From Pseudomonadota bacterium (GTDB lineage Bacteria > Pseudomonadota > Alphaproteobacteria > Rhizobiales > Rhizobiaceae), in contig JAEXYH010000098.1 of the NCBI GenBank assembly GCA_023451735.1, forward strand, positions 1-64,000: DNA of 64,000 nt, written 5' to 3'. The notes under the pieces are model-generated. The model was not told the DNA's origin and made no database searches. It saw nothing but the letters and a program-made list of their open reading frames with translations. Below, one piece after another: positions 52,248 to 61,220 of the stretch. Numbering within the stretch: position 1 is the first letter of the stretch; every line of letters starts with the position of its first letter. Both the position numbers and the translations under genes were made by a program.

Positions 52248-52922
52248 ATGAGCCCGGCCCCGACATCGTCAGACAAGGCAGATACGAAAATTGCCCGACG
52301 CGGGCTCATGCTCGTACTGTCGTCTCCCTCCGGTGCCGGAAAGTCGACGATCGCCGGCAATCTGCTCAGAGACGATCATAGCCTGGAAATCTCGATCAGC
52401 GTCACGACCCGTGCGAAGCGTCCGAGCGAAATTGCCGGAAAGCACTATCACTTCATCACCATCCCGCAATTCGAGCGCATGCGCGACAATGGCGAGCTGC
52501 TGGAATGGGCCGAAGTCCACGGCAATTTTTACGGCACGCCGCGCGAGCCGGTGGAGCAGGCCATGGCCGAGGGCCGTGACATGTTGTTCGACATCGATTG
52601 GCAGGGCGCACTTCAGCTGCAGGAAAAGATGAAGGCCGACATCGTCTCGATCTTCGTCCTGCCGCCGACCATGACCGAGCTGCAGTCCCGCCTGCACCGC
52701 CGCGCGGAAGATTCGGAGGATGTCATCCGCACGCGGCTGCTCAATTCCCGCGCCGAGATCGAACATTGGCGGGAATACGACTATGTCATCGTCAACGACG
52801 ACCTCGACGAGGCCTTCGGCCACGTCAACTGCATCGTCAACGCCGAGCGGGTGCGCCGCGACCGCCGTCATGGCCTGTTCGATTTTGTCGGCACGCTGTT
52901 GACCGAAGAGCCGAAGCTCTAA
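52248..52922 (+). CDS. gmk: Guanylate kinase
   Basis: Makes GDP from GMP and ATP. The protein has 224 residues with the P-loop SSPSGAGKST (about residues 24-33), the GMP-binding stretch TTRAKRPSEIAGKHYHF and the lid region. The final residues abut the stop of the methyltransferase gene on the other strand with no gap. Confidence 0.96.
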   Translation: MSPAPTSSDKADTKIARRGLMLVLSSPSGAGKSTIAGNLLRDDHSLEISISVTTRAKRPSEIAGKHYHFITIPQFERMRDNGELLEWAEVHGNFYGTPREPVEQAMAEGRDMLFDIDWQGALQLQEKMKADIVSIFVLPPTMTELQSRLHRRAEDSEDVIRTRLLNSRAEIEHWREYDYVIVNDDLDEAFGHVNCIVNAERVRRDRRHGLFDFVGTLLTEEPKL

Positions 52923-53702
52923 TCAAAGCGGCTTTCTGCCCGATATCGCAAAACGGTGCTGCAGCGTCGAGGTGAAGCCTTTGCGTGAAAGCAGCGGGAT
53001 ACCGCAAGCCTTGCGGATATCTTCCAGGCCCGTGTCTATCCTCAGTCCATCGAACCCGGCACATTCGAAAAGCTTCGTGGCCTCTTCAGCCCGAATGCCG
53101 TTCTTGAAATGCACTTGGCCAATGATACGCTCATGGTGCTGCCATTGTTCCGGCGTCAGCAGGCTGTGACCATCCTGCTGTTTGCCGAACACGCGATCGA
53201 GCAGGGGGAGCAATCTCTCCAGCCAGTGTTTGCGGACGAAATCGCCGTCGATAATCAGCAGACGTCCCCCGGGCTTCAGGGTGCGTAGCCAGTCGGCAAA
53301 TGCCTTTTCGGGATCGGTAAGCGTCCAGACGAGATGCCGGGCGATGATGACATCATAAGTATCGTCCGGTTCCATCGTCTCCTCCGCGTCGCGCGTCAGA
53401 AACCGGATCGAAGCTTTTGCATCATCCGCTTTGCGGTGCGCACGGGCCATCATCGGCTCGGTGAAGTCGAGGCCTGTGACGTTGAAGCCGAGGCCATGCA
53501 TCAGCATCGTCATCACGCCTGTGCCGCAGGCAAGGTCGAGTGCCTTTTTTCCGGCGCCATCGCCAAGATGACGGCTGATCAGCCGGCTCCATGCCTCGAT
53601 CTCCGTATGTTTGGCGATGCCGTGGCCTGGGCTTGCGTCATAGGTCTGCGCGCGCTCGCTCCAGTATTCGCGGATATCGTCCTTGATGGACCAGTTCTGC
53701 AT
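52923..53702 (-). CDS. Class I SAM-dependent methyltransferase in the B12-regulated operon
   Basis: Methyltransferase of 259 residues. Motif I is KALDLACGTGVMTMLMHG (about residues 53-70), the acidic end of strand 2 is TGLDFTEPM, and DVIIARHLVWTL is motif IV. The C-terminal part is large and could recognise a tetrapyrrole-like or chelator substrate. It starts seven bases after the ATPase stop in the riboswitch operon, so it is very likely coexpressed with the uptake system. The substrate is unknown. Confidence 0.85.
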   Translation of the reverse strand: MQNWSIKDDIREYWSERAQTYDASPGHGIAKHTEIEAWSRLISRHLGDGAGKKALDLACGTGVMTMLMHGLGFNVTGLDFTEPMMARAHRKADDAKASIRFLTRDAEETMEPDDTYDVIIARHLVWTLTDPEKAFADWLRTLKPGGRLLIIDGDFVRKHWLERLLPLLDRVFGKQQDGHSLLTPEQWQHHERIIGQVHFKNGIRAEEATKLFECAGFDGLRIDTGLEDIRKACGIPLLSRKGFTSTLQHRFAISGRKPL

Positions 53703-53709
53703 GTTTTGC

Positions 53710-54471
53710 CTACATTAGGAATTGAATATGGAGCCGGCCGTGATGGGCCGAGGTAGAGACATGCGCCTCGACCCCGAACACCTCGGCTATCATTTCTTCG
53801 GTAAGGATCTCGGCCGGTGTGCCACAGGTAACAAGCTTTCCTTCCGACAGCACGGCGATGCGATCGCAGAAACGGGCGGCAAGGTTGAGATCATGGATCG
53901 CCACGACGGTCGTCACCGAAAGATCCTCGACCAGCCGCAGGATGTCGATCTGGTGCTGGATATCGAGATGATTGGTCGGCTCGTCGAGAATGAGGACGGA
54001 GGGCGATTGCGCCAGCGCGCGGGCGAGCTGAACACGCTGCCGCTCACCGCCCGACAGCGTATGCCAAAACTGCTCGCGGCGGTCCGTCAGTCCGACACGG
54101 ACAAGTGCATTCTCGACGATGTCATCGTCGGCGCCGGTCCAGGGGGAAAGGGCAGAGCGGTGCGGTGTGCGTCCGAGTTTCACCACATCCAGAACCGTGA
54201 CATTCGCCTCGGTCATCGAATGCTGTTCGACGACGGCAACACGCCGTGCAAGCTCGCGGCGGCCGAAACCGGAAATCTTGCGATCGTCGAGCAGGACATC
54301 TCCTTCGGCGGGTGCTCTCAGGCCCGCCAGGAGGCGGATGAGAGACGATTTTCCCGAGCCGTTCGGGCCAATCAGCCCAAGCGTCTGGCCGGGCTTCACC
54401 GACACGGAAACGCCATCGACGATGACCTTGCGACCGGCGAGCCAGCGGACGGCATTTGCAGCGAGCGTCAT
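53710..54471 (-). CDS. Iron-complex/cobalamin-type ABC transporter ATPase (BtuD/FecE-like)
   Basis: Cytoplasmic ATPase of 253 residues that powers the permease. Walker A is GPNGSGKSS (about residues 36-44), the signature LSGGERQR, Walker B VLILDEPTNHLD, and the H-loop AIHDLNL. The ATG at 54471 overlaps the permease stop by four bases. Its resemblance is to the siderophore and vitamin B12 uptake branch. Confidence 0.93.
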   Translation of the reverse strand: MTLAANAVRWLAGRKVIVDGVSVSVKPGQTLGLIGPNGSGKSSLIRLLAGLRAPAEGDVLLDDRKISGFGRRELARRVAVVEQHSMTEANVTVLDVVKLGRTPHRSALSPWTGADDDIVENALVRVGLTDRREQFWHTLSGGERQRVQLARALAQSPSVLILDEPTNHLDIQHQIDILRLVEDLSVTTVVAIHDLNLAARFCDRIAVLSEGKLVTCGTPAEILTEEMIAEVFGVEAHVSTSAHHGRLHIQFLM

Positions 54472-55499
54472 GCGGCCCTCCTTGCCCGGTAGAGAATGAC
54501 CGAAAAGAACGGTACGCCGACCAGCGCCGTGACGACGCCGATGGGAAGCACCTGCGGCGCTATGATGATGCGCGAGACGATGTCGGCAATGACCATGAAC
54601 AGGGCACCGACCAGCGCGCAGGCGGGCAGCAGGCGCATGTGGCCCGGCCCGACGATGAAGCGGGCGGCATGCGGGATGACCAGCCCGACAAAGCCGATCG
54701 CGCCGACCATGCTGACCATGGTGGCGGTCATCAGCGCCGTGACGAGAAGCAGCACGACACGCACGCGCTGGACTGCGATGCCGAGCGAACGGGCGGCATC
54801 CTCGCCGAAGGTGAAGGCATCGAGCGCGCGGGAATGCCAGATGCAGACGACGAGGCCGATGCTGACGACGGAGGCGGCAAGCGCCACATCCGGCCAGCGC
54901 ACGCCGGCGAAACTGCCAAGCAGCCAGAACATCACGCTGCGCGCCTGTTCGGCATTGGCCGAGGTCGAGACGATATAGGAGGTGAGTGCATTGAATAGCT
55001 GCGAGGCGGCGACGCCTGCAAGGATCGTGCGATCCGCTGTCTGCCGTCCGCTGGCGAGCATGACGACGAAGGCGAAGGCGAGCAGCGCACCGGCGAAGGC
55101 TCCCGCCGACAGCGAGATCGCGCCTGCGCCAAAACCGAGCAGCATGACCGAGACGGCACCGGTCGAGGCGCCGGCCGATATCCCGAGCACATAGGGTTCC
55201 GCCAGCGGATTGCGCAGCAATGACTGCAGGATCGCGCCGGAAAGCGCCAGGCCCGCACCGCAGAAGGCGGCAACCAGCGAGCGCGACAGGCGGTAATCCC
55301 ATATCACCGCTTCCTGGATACGGGGCACCGGGATGGCGGTGAGGCCGAGACGATTGGTGACTGCCGCGACCGTCGTTTCCATCGGAATGGTCATCTCGCC
55401 GATCGCCACGCCTGCGATCATCGCGACGAGGAGTGCGGTAAGGACGATGAGGACGCCGACAGTTCCGGCGGCCCAGAGCCTGATGCGGGATGGCGTCAC
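54468..55499 (-). CDS. FecCD/BtuC-type ABC transporter permease
   Basis: Inner-membrane permease of 343 residues with about ten helices, as in BtuC. The family marks are YRLSRSLVAAFCGAGLALSG, NPLAEPYVLGISAGAS, and the C-terminal FVGLVIPHAARFIVGPGH (about residues 262-280). It overlaps the neighbouring genes by four bases on each side. Confidence 0.93.
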   Translation of the reverse strand: MTPSRIRLWAAGTVGVLIVLTALLVAMIAGVAIGEMTIPMETTVAAVTNRLGLTAIPVPRIQEAVIWDYRLSRSLVAAFCGAGLALSGAILQSLLRNPLAEPYVLGISAGASTGAVSVMLLGFGAGAISLSAGAFAGALLAFAFVVMLASGRQTADRTILAGVAASQLFNALTSYIVSTSANAEQARSVMFWLLGSFAGVRWPDVALAASVVSIGLVVCIWHSRALDAFTFGEDAARSLGIAVQRVRVVLLLVTALMTATMVSMVGAIGFVGLVIPHAARFIVGPGHMRLLPACALVGALFMVIADIVSRIIIAPQVLPIGVVTALVGVPFFSVILYRARRAA

Positions 55500-56509
55500 T
55501 TCAGCAGTCCAAAACGTTCGAGGGATGCGGCGACGGTTTCAAGGCCAGATATCGTGCGGATCGTCGGGTTCATCGCCTGCGCGTCCATTTCGACGATATG
55601 GCCTTTTTCGACGGCGTCGAGCTTGCCGACGACAGGATCGGTGGTGAGGAATTTCTTCTTTACGGCCGGGTCGTCGGCACTCTGGTTGCGCCGGTCCATC
55701 GTGCCGATGACGATCACCGTCGGGTTTTCGGTGGCAATCGCTTCCCAGCCTATGAGCGGCCATTCCTGTTCAGAGGCTACGACATTTTTCGCGCCGAGGA
55801 CCTGGGTGATGTAACCGGATGCGCCGTTCTTCCCGGCAACCCAGGCATCACCTGCGACTTCCGGCGAGGAAAACCAGTAGACGAAACTGACATCTTTCGC
55901 CTTGTCGGCAACGCGTGTGCGCACAGTCGCTTCGCGTGACTTGATCTCCGCAATCAGCTTCTCGCCGCGATTAGCTACGTCGAAGATGCGGGATAGTTCG
56001 TCGATCTCCTGGTAAAGCAGATCCATCGAGAACATCTTCTTGCGGGCGCCGTCGGAGACGCTGTTGTCGGTCACTACGCAATCGGTCGGCGAGACATAGC
56101 TCGGTACGTCGAGGTCGGCGAACTGCTGGCGTGTGCCGACGCGACCCTGCGGTCCGACAGAGGTGAGGAACTGAGCCGCTATGAAATCCGGTTCTCTTGC
56201 CACCACAGCCTCAAAGTTCGGCGTATTGGCAGCGATGCGATGGACCTTCTTATTGTCGGCGGCAAGCTCCGGCAGAACCGGCGAGACCCAGATGGCGCTG
56301 CCGGCCATGCGATCGGCCAATCCCAGCATCAGCAGGATCTCGGTACTGTTCTGGCCGAGGCCGACAGCCCGTTGCGGAGCTTTATCGATGACGACGTCGG
56401 AACCGCAGTTCTCGATCGTCAGCGGATAGCTGGTCGGGGCGGCGAATGCGATAGAAGGCAAAGCGGTGAGGGGAAGCGCAGCAAGAGCGGCGATCAGGCC
56501 GTATTTCAT
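55496..56509 (-). CDS. ABC transporter periplasmic binding protein 2 (BtuF/FecB-like)
   Basis: Binding protein of 337 residues with a signal peptide (MKYGLIAALAALPLTALPSIA, cited as GLIAALAALPLTALPSIA). Two lobes are joined by a helix. Two Cys, in ENCGSD and SPTDCVV, may form a disulfide. The C-terminal mark is DAQAMNPTIRT. The ribosome site and start match those of protein 1, so the pair arose by tandem duplication. It overlaps the permease gene by four bases. Confidence 0.9.
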   Translation of the reverse strand: MKYGLIAALAALPLTALPSIAFAAPTSYPLTIENCGSDVVIDKAPQRAVGLGQNSTEILLMLGLADRMAGSAIWVSPVLPELAADNKKVHRIAANTPNFEAVVAREPDFIAAQFLTSVGPQGRVGTRQQFADLDVPSYVSPTDCVVTDNSVSDGARKKMFSMDLLYQEIDELSRIFDVANRGEKLIAEIKSREATVRTRVADKAKDVSFVYWFSSPEVAGDAWVAGKNGASGYITQVLGAKNVVASEQEWPLIGWEAIATENPTVIVIGTMDRRNQSADDPAVKKKFLTTDPVVGKLDAVEKGHIVEMDAQAMNPTIRTISGLETVAASLERFGLLK

Positions 56510-56588
56510 GTCCAGTCCTTTCGGATGACGGATAAGAGACGAGCGAAACACCGCCCGGCCACATGGCGGGCGGTGACTACGTCGTGGC

Positions 56589-57608
56589 CTAGTTTGCCAA
56601 CCCGAAGGACTGAATGCCCTTGGCCAGCGTCTCGATCCCGTCGATCGTGCGGATCGTCGGGTTCATCGACTGGGCATCCATCATCACGAAGCGCTTGTTC
56701 TTCACCGCATCGAGCTGGCTGACGACGGGATCGCTTTCGAGGAACGAGACTTTCACCGCCGGATCGTCGGCGGCATAACGGCGGCGATCCATGGTGGCGA
56801 TGACGATCACCGCCGGATCGGCCTGAGCGATCGTTTCCCAACCGACCAGCGGCCATTCCTCTTCCGTCGTCACCACGTTCTTGGCGCCGATCGTTTTCAG
56901 GATATAGGCTGGGGCACTGTTCTTGCCGGCGATGAAGGCGTCGCCCTTGGTCCCCTTGCTGGAGAACCAGAAGACGATCGGCAGGTTCTTGGCCTCTGCA
57001 CCCTTAATCGAGGCAACCGCCGCCGCTTCACGCGCCTTGAGATCGGAAATCAGCTTCTCGCCACGGTCCTGAATGTCGAAAATTTCGGCGAGTTCGGCGA
57101 TCTCGCGATAGATCAGGTCCATCGTGAACAGTTCCTTGCGTACCCCGTCACCGCCTTCAAGATTGGTCTTGGCGACGCAATCAGCCGGCGAGAGATAGGT
57201 ATTGACGCCGATGTCGGAAAACTGTTCGCGCTTGGCGACGGAACCCATCGGACCGACATGCCATTCGAACTCGGCAGCGACCAGGTCCGGCTCGAGCCCG
57301 ACGATCGATTCGAAGCTTGGATCGTTGTCGGCAAGCCGTTTGATCTTTGCATTCGCCTCGGCATATCGCGGCAGGACGGGACCGACCCAAACGGCGGTAC
57401 CGGCGATCTTGTCGGCAAGACCGAGCGAATAGAGCACTTCGGTCATGCCCTGACCGATGGAGACAATCTTTGCCGGCGCCTTGTCGAAGGTCACCTTCTG
57501 TCCGCAGTTCTCAAGCGTCAGCGGATAGCTGGTCGAGGCTGCTAATGCCGTTGCGGGAAGTGCTGCGGTGGAGACCGCAAAGAGAGCGGCGATCAGGCCG
57601 AATTTCAT
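56589..57608 (-). CDS. ABC transporter periplasmic binding protein 1 (BtuF/FecB-like)
   Basis: First gene of the riboswitch operon; 339 residues with a signal peptide that starts MKFGLIAALFAV. It is roughly half identical to protein 2 along its whole length, with shared Cys positions (ENCGQK, SPADCVA) and the same C-terminal DAQSMNPTIRT. The start is at 57608; a longer reading adds a leader. It lies 156 bases after the riboswitch. Whether it binds cobalamin, cobinamide or another corrinoid or chelate cannot be told. Confidence 0.9.
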   Translation of the reverse strand: MKFGLIAALFAVSTAALPATALAASTSYPLTLENCGQKVTFDKAPAKIVSIGQGMTEVLYSLGLADKIAGTAVWVGPVLPRYAEANAKIKRLADNDPSFESIVGLEPDLVAAEFEWHVGPMGSVAKREQFSDIGVNTYLSPADCVAKTNLEGGDGVRKELFTMDLIYREIAELAEIFDIQDRGEKLISDLKAREAAAVASIKGAEAKNLPIVFWFSSKGTKGDAFIAGKNSAPAYILKTIGAKNVVTTEEEWPLVGWETIAQADPAVIVIATMDRRRYAADDPAVKVSFLESDPVVSQLDAVKNKRFVMMDAQSMNPTIRTIDGIETLAKGIQSFGLAN

Positions 57609-57764
57609 GTCCTGTCCTTTCAAAGAAGATGGCTGAGCCGGGATGAAAGGCAGGACGAAGCACGACCGCAATTGCGGTCTGCATCAAAATGGCGGGCGAC
57701 GGCGTCGCTGGCGTCATAACATCTCCCTGCCGGAACACCTCGTCCGGTATTGGTCTAGCCTTAG

Positions 57765-57934
57765 CTACGGCAGGTCTCCTGACTTGCGGCTCGAATGCCT
57801 TTTCGTCTCCTTCCCGGCCACAAGACCAGTGGATATGACGAAAGGCTCGCCGCTTACAGTTGCGAGGGCAGTCGCGGGATCGGTCCAGAAGACCCCACCG
57901 CGTTCCCTTTTCATCTGCGAATGCAGAACCGTAG
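57765..57934 (-). ncRNA. Cobalamin (B12) riboswitch of the uptake operon
   Basis: On the minus strand the conserved pieces appear in order: AAAGGGAACGCGGTG, the core CCCGCGACTGCCCTCGCAAC with TGTAAGCGG after it, the segment GGCCGGGAAGG, and GCCGCAAGTCAGGAGACC. The ends pair as a perfect P1 stem, CTACGG with CCGTAG (57929-57934 and 57765-57770 on the plus-strand coordinates). It should shut off the downstream genes when B12 is abundant. Confidence 0.93.
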
Positions 57935-58032
57935 CGCGCCCTTGATAGGAGACATGCCGAAGCTTGTCCAGTGAACTTGCGTGATGAGGCGCCTCTACCA
58001 AGGTGGCTTGACAGCGCTTCGATCACATGTTG

Positions 58033-58049
58033 ACGTAATAGTATAACGT
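58033..58049. promoter_or_regulatory. Zur-like operator upstream of the COG0523 gene
   Basis: The AT-rich palindrome ACGTAATAGTATAACGT is symmetrical at all but one pair. It resembles the alphaproteobacterial zinc-uptake-regulator box (TATAAY-rich palindromes) and ends 26 bases before the GTPase ATG. Zinc control is inferred from this and the family; it has not been shown. Confidence 0.5.
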
Positions 58050-58075
58050 AACGACTAACGCAACGGACATCTGAA

Positions 58076-59281
58076 ATGAAGGACAAGCTTCCCGTCACCG
58101 TGCTTTCCGGCTTCCTGGGTGCCGGCAAGACGACCATGCTCAACCATATTCTCGCCAACCGGCAGGGCATGCGCGTGGCCCTGATCGTCAACGACATGAG
58201 CGAGGTGAATATCGATGCAGCCCTTGTGCGGGATGGCGGTGCCAACCTGTCGCGCACCGAAGAGCAAATGGTGGAGATGACCAATGGCTGCATCTGCTGC
58301 ACGCTGCGTGACGACCTGCTGAAGGAGGTGCGCGCGCTCGCCGAGCAGGGGCGGTTCGATTATCTGCTGATCGAATCTACCGGCATAGCCGAGCCGCTGC
58401 CCGTTGCCGCCACCTTCGATTTTCGCGATGAAAATGGCAGAAGCCTGTCGGACGTGTCGAGACTGGACACGATGGTGACGGTGGTCGATGCCGCGAACCT
58501 CCTGAAGGATTACGGCTCCGGCGATTTCCTCGCCGATCGCGGCGAGACGGCAGGCGAGGGTGACAATCGCACCATTGTCGATCTTCTGGTCGAGCAGATC
58601 GAGTTCGCCGATGTCGTGGTCTTGAACAAGATCGGCACGGCAACGCCTGCCGAGCGCGACGCGGCGCGGAAAATCATCGTTGCGCTCAATCCGGATGCGA
58701 AGCTGATCGAAACCGACTTCGGCCAGGTGGATCTCAAGGATGTGCTGGGCACGGGCCGGTTCGATATCGATAAGGCGGAAGAACATCCGCTCTGGTTCAA
58801 GGAACTGCACGGTTTCAAGGATCACGTGCCGGAGACGGAGGAATACGGTATCCGCTCTTTCGTCTATCGCGCCAGAAAACCGTTAGATCCGATGCTGTTT
58901 CAGCGCTTTATCGATCGTTCGTGGCCGGGAGTGGTGCGCGCAAAAGGCTTCTTCTGGCTGGCGACACGACCGCATTTCGTCGGCGAGATCAGCCAAGCGG
59001 GTGCCTTGGTCCGCACCGGCCGAACAGGGTTGTGGTGGTCGGCCGTGCCGCAGGAGCGCTGGCCACAGACGCCGGAATTTGCCGAGATGATGAAGCCTTA
59101 TCTCGACCCTGTCTGGGGGGATCGTCGACAGGAGATCGTTTTCATCGGCGCCGACCCGATGAACGAGCAGAGTATCCGGGCCGAGCTGGATAACTGTCTA
59201 GTAGATGCACCGGCTTTCGCGCCCGAACTATGGAAGAACCTGCCGGACCCCTTCGTCAGCTGGGAACGGCAGGCTTCATAA
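58076..59281 (+). CDS. COG0523/CobW family GTPase (metallochaperone)
   Basis: GTPase of 401 residues. The P-loop is GFLGAGKTT (residues 12-20), the metal site is the CICC of NGCICCTLRDD, and LNKIG is the guanine-specificity motif. The CobW C-terminal domain follows from about residue 265 (YGIRSFVYRARKP). Members of this family deliver Zn, or Co for cobalamin. The Zur-like palindrome suggests a zinc role (ZigA/YciC type), while the neighbouring B12 operon suggests cobalt. It diverges from the riboswitch operon. Confidence 0.9.
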   Translation: MKDKLPVTVLSGFLGAGKTTMLNHILANRQGMRVALIVNDMSEVNIDAALVRDGGANLSRTEEQMVEMTNGCICCTLRDDLLKEVRALAEQGRFDYLLIESTGIAEPLPVAATFDFRDENGRSLSDVSRLDTMVTVVDAANLLKDYGSGDFLADRGETAGEGDNRTIVDLLVEQIEFADVVVLNKIGTATPAERDAARKIIVALNPDAKLIETDFGQVDLKDVLGTGRFDIDKAEEHPLWFKELHGFKDHVPETEEYGIRSFVYRARKPLDPMLFQRFIDRSWPGVVRAKGFFWLATRPHFVGEISQAGALVRTGRTGLWWSAVPQERWPQTPEFAEMMKPYLDPVWGDRRQEIVFIGADPMNEQSIRAELDNCLVDAPAFAPELWKNLPDPFVSWERQAS

Positions 59282-59313
59282 GCTGAAATGTGGAGATGTT
59301 CTGGCTGGCGCTC

Positions 59314-60159
59314 TTACAGCGCGTTGGCCAGTGCAACAAATTCCTCGACGGAAAGCGTTTCCGCGCGGCGTTGCGGATCGATGCCCACCTTGTTGAGCAG
59401 GGTTTCGCCGCCGACAGGCTTCAGGCTCTGGCGCAGCATCTTGCGGCGCTGGCCGAAGGCGGCGTGGGTGATGCGCTCAAGTTTAGCTACATCACAGGGC
59501 AGAGGATTGGCACGCGGCGTCAGATGCACGACGGTGGACGTTACCTTGGGTGGCGGCGAAAAGGCCTGAGGCGGCACGTCGAACACCATATGGGCATCCG
59601 TCCGCCAGCCGCAGATGACGCCGAGGCGGCCGTAATGGTCGTCGTCCTGATCGGCGACGATGCGCATGCCGACTTCCTTCTGGAACATCAGTGTCAGGCT
59701 TTCCCAGAAGGGAGGCCATTTGCCATCTTCCGGCAAAAGCCAGTTGAGAAGCAGCTGTGTGCCGACATTATAGGGAAGGTTGGCAATAATTCTGACCGGT
59801 CCGCCATCGGCCTTCTCGGCGGCGAGAGCGGCGAAATCGGTCTTCAGCGCATCACCCTCGATGACTTCGAGCTTTCCCGGATAGTGGTCAGAGACCTCCG
59901 CAAGAACGGGGAGCGCGCGCGCATCGCGCTCGACCGCGACCACCTTCTTGGCCCCGAGCGCCAGGATGGAGCGGGTAAGGCCACCTGGACCCGGTCCGAC
60001 CTCGAACACCGTCACGCCTTCGAGCGAACCGGATGAGCGGGCGATCTTCTGGGTCAGGTTGAGATCGAAGAGAAAATTCTGGCCAAGCGATTTTTTCGCA
60101 TCCAGGCCGTGGCGCTGGATGACGTCGCGAAGCGGCGGGAGTCCGTCAAGTGTCGCCAT
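59314..60159 (-). CDS. rsmA: 16S rRNA (adenine1518/1519-N6)-dimethyltransferase
   Basis: KsgA-type enzyme of 281 residues that dimethylates two adjacent adenines at the end of 16S rRNA. It shows KKSLGQNFLFD, motif I VFEVGPGPGGLTRSIL (about residues 50-65), IANLPYNVGTQL and the C-terminal helical domain. It overlaps pdxA by one base (TGATG), so translation is probably coupled. Confidence 0.96.
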   Translation of the reverse strand: MATLDGLPPLRDVIQRHGLDAKKSLGQNFLFDLNLTQKIARSSGSLEGVTVFEVGPGPGGLTRSILALGAKKVVAVERDARALPVLAEVSDHYPGKLEVIEGDALKTDFAALAAEKADGGPVRIIANLPYNVGTQLLLNWLLPEDGKWPPFWESLTLMFQKEVGMRIVADQDDDHYGRLGVICGWRTDAHMVFDVPPQAFSPPPKVTSTVVHLTPRANPLPCDVAKLERITHAAFGQRRKMLRQSLKPVGGETLLNKVGIDPQRRAETLSVEEFVALANAL

Positions 60160-61199
60160 CAGACGATTACACCGAATGCTGGGGTATCTGCTTCTATGTT
60201 CGTCGCCAGCTCTGCGGCAAGCTTCAGTGCCTCGACGAGGCTCGTTTCGCGTGCCACGCCCTGACCCGCGATGCCGAAGGCAGTACCGTGATCGGGGGAT
60301 GTGCGTATGAAGGGAAGACCCAAGGTCACATTGACGGACGTATCAAAGCCGAGTGCCTTTGCTGGAATCAGCGCCTGATCGTGATACATGCAGATCGCTA
60401 CGTCATAACGCGTTCGTGCTTCATCATGGAACATCGTGTCCGCCGGAAGCGGCCCGAAGACGTGCAGGCCCTCTTCGCGCAGTCTGACGATCGCGGGATG
60501 GATGATCTGCTGATCTTCAAGGCCGATCGCACCGTCTTCACCCGCATGCGGATTGAGGCCCGCCACCGCTATACGGGGCTTCGCGATCCCGAAGCGGTTC
60601 TTCAGGTCCTCGTTGGTGACGCGGCAAGTGTCGACGATCAGGTCTTCCGTCAGTGCGGCCGGGACATCCTTGAGCGGGATATGGATTGTCACAGGGATGG
60701 CGCGCAGCTTCGGGCCTGCGAGCATCATCACTGGCAGGTAAGGCCGTTTCGTTACTTTCGAAGCGAGGTCGGCAAGGAATTCAGTATGACCGGGAAACTT
60801 GAAGCCTGACTGATAAAGGACCGATTTCGCGATCGGATTGGTCACGATTGCGGAGGCGCGGCCGGAAAAGCAGAGGTCGACCGCCATCTCGATCGATGCA
60901 ATCGTACCCCGCGCCGTTGACACATGCGGTTCGCCGGCAGCGACCTCGACACCCGACGAAATCGTAAGCACAGGGATGGCATGATCAAAGAGCGATGCCG
61001 ACGTTTCCGGAGTGGCCTCGCGGATCGGCACGTCGAGGTCGAGCAACGCGGCACGCGACCTCAAGACGATCGGATCCCCGATGAAAAGGAAAGGCGGCAG
61101 GCCGGTTTCCCGCCGTGCCGCCCACGCAGCCAGGGTAATATCCGGGCCGATCCCTGCGGGATCGCCCTGGGTCAATGCAAGCGGGCGGTCGGGCGCCAT
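60159..61199 (-). CDS. pdxA: 4-hydroxythreonine-4-phosphate dehydrogenase
   Basis: NAD-dependent enzyme of 346 residues in pyridoxal 5'-phosphate synthesis. It begins RPLALTQGDPAGIGPDITL, with the metal-binding His in the FPGHTEFLA and CMYHDQALIP stretches, and the conserved HAGEDGAIGLEDQ. It sits between rsmA and the SurA-like gene, the common proteobacterial order. Confidence 0.96.
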   Translation of the reverse strand: MAPDRPLALTQGDPAGIGPDITLAAWAARRETGLPPFLFIGDPIVLRSRAALLDLDVPIREATPETSASLFDHAIPVLTISSGVEVAAGEPHVSTARGTIASIEMAVDLCFSGRASAIVTNPIAKSVLYQSGFKFPGHTEFLADLASKVTKRPYLPVMMLAGPKLRAIPVTIHIPLKDVPAALTEDLIVDTCRVTNEDLKNRFGIAKPRIAVAGLNPHAGEDGAIGLEDQQIIHPAIVRLREEGLHVFGPLPADTMFHDEARTRYDVAICMYHDQALIPAKALGFDTSVNVTLGLPFIRTSPDHGTAFGIAGQGVARETSLVEALKLAAELATNIEADTPAFGVIV

Positions 61200-61220
61200 G
61201 GATACTCCGGAATGCTGTAG

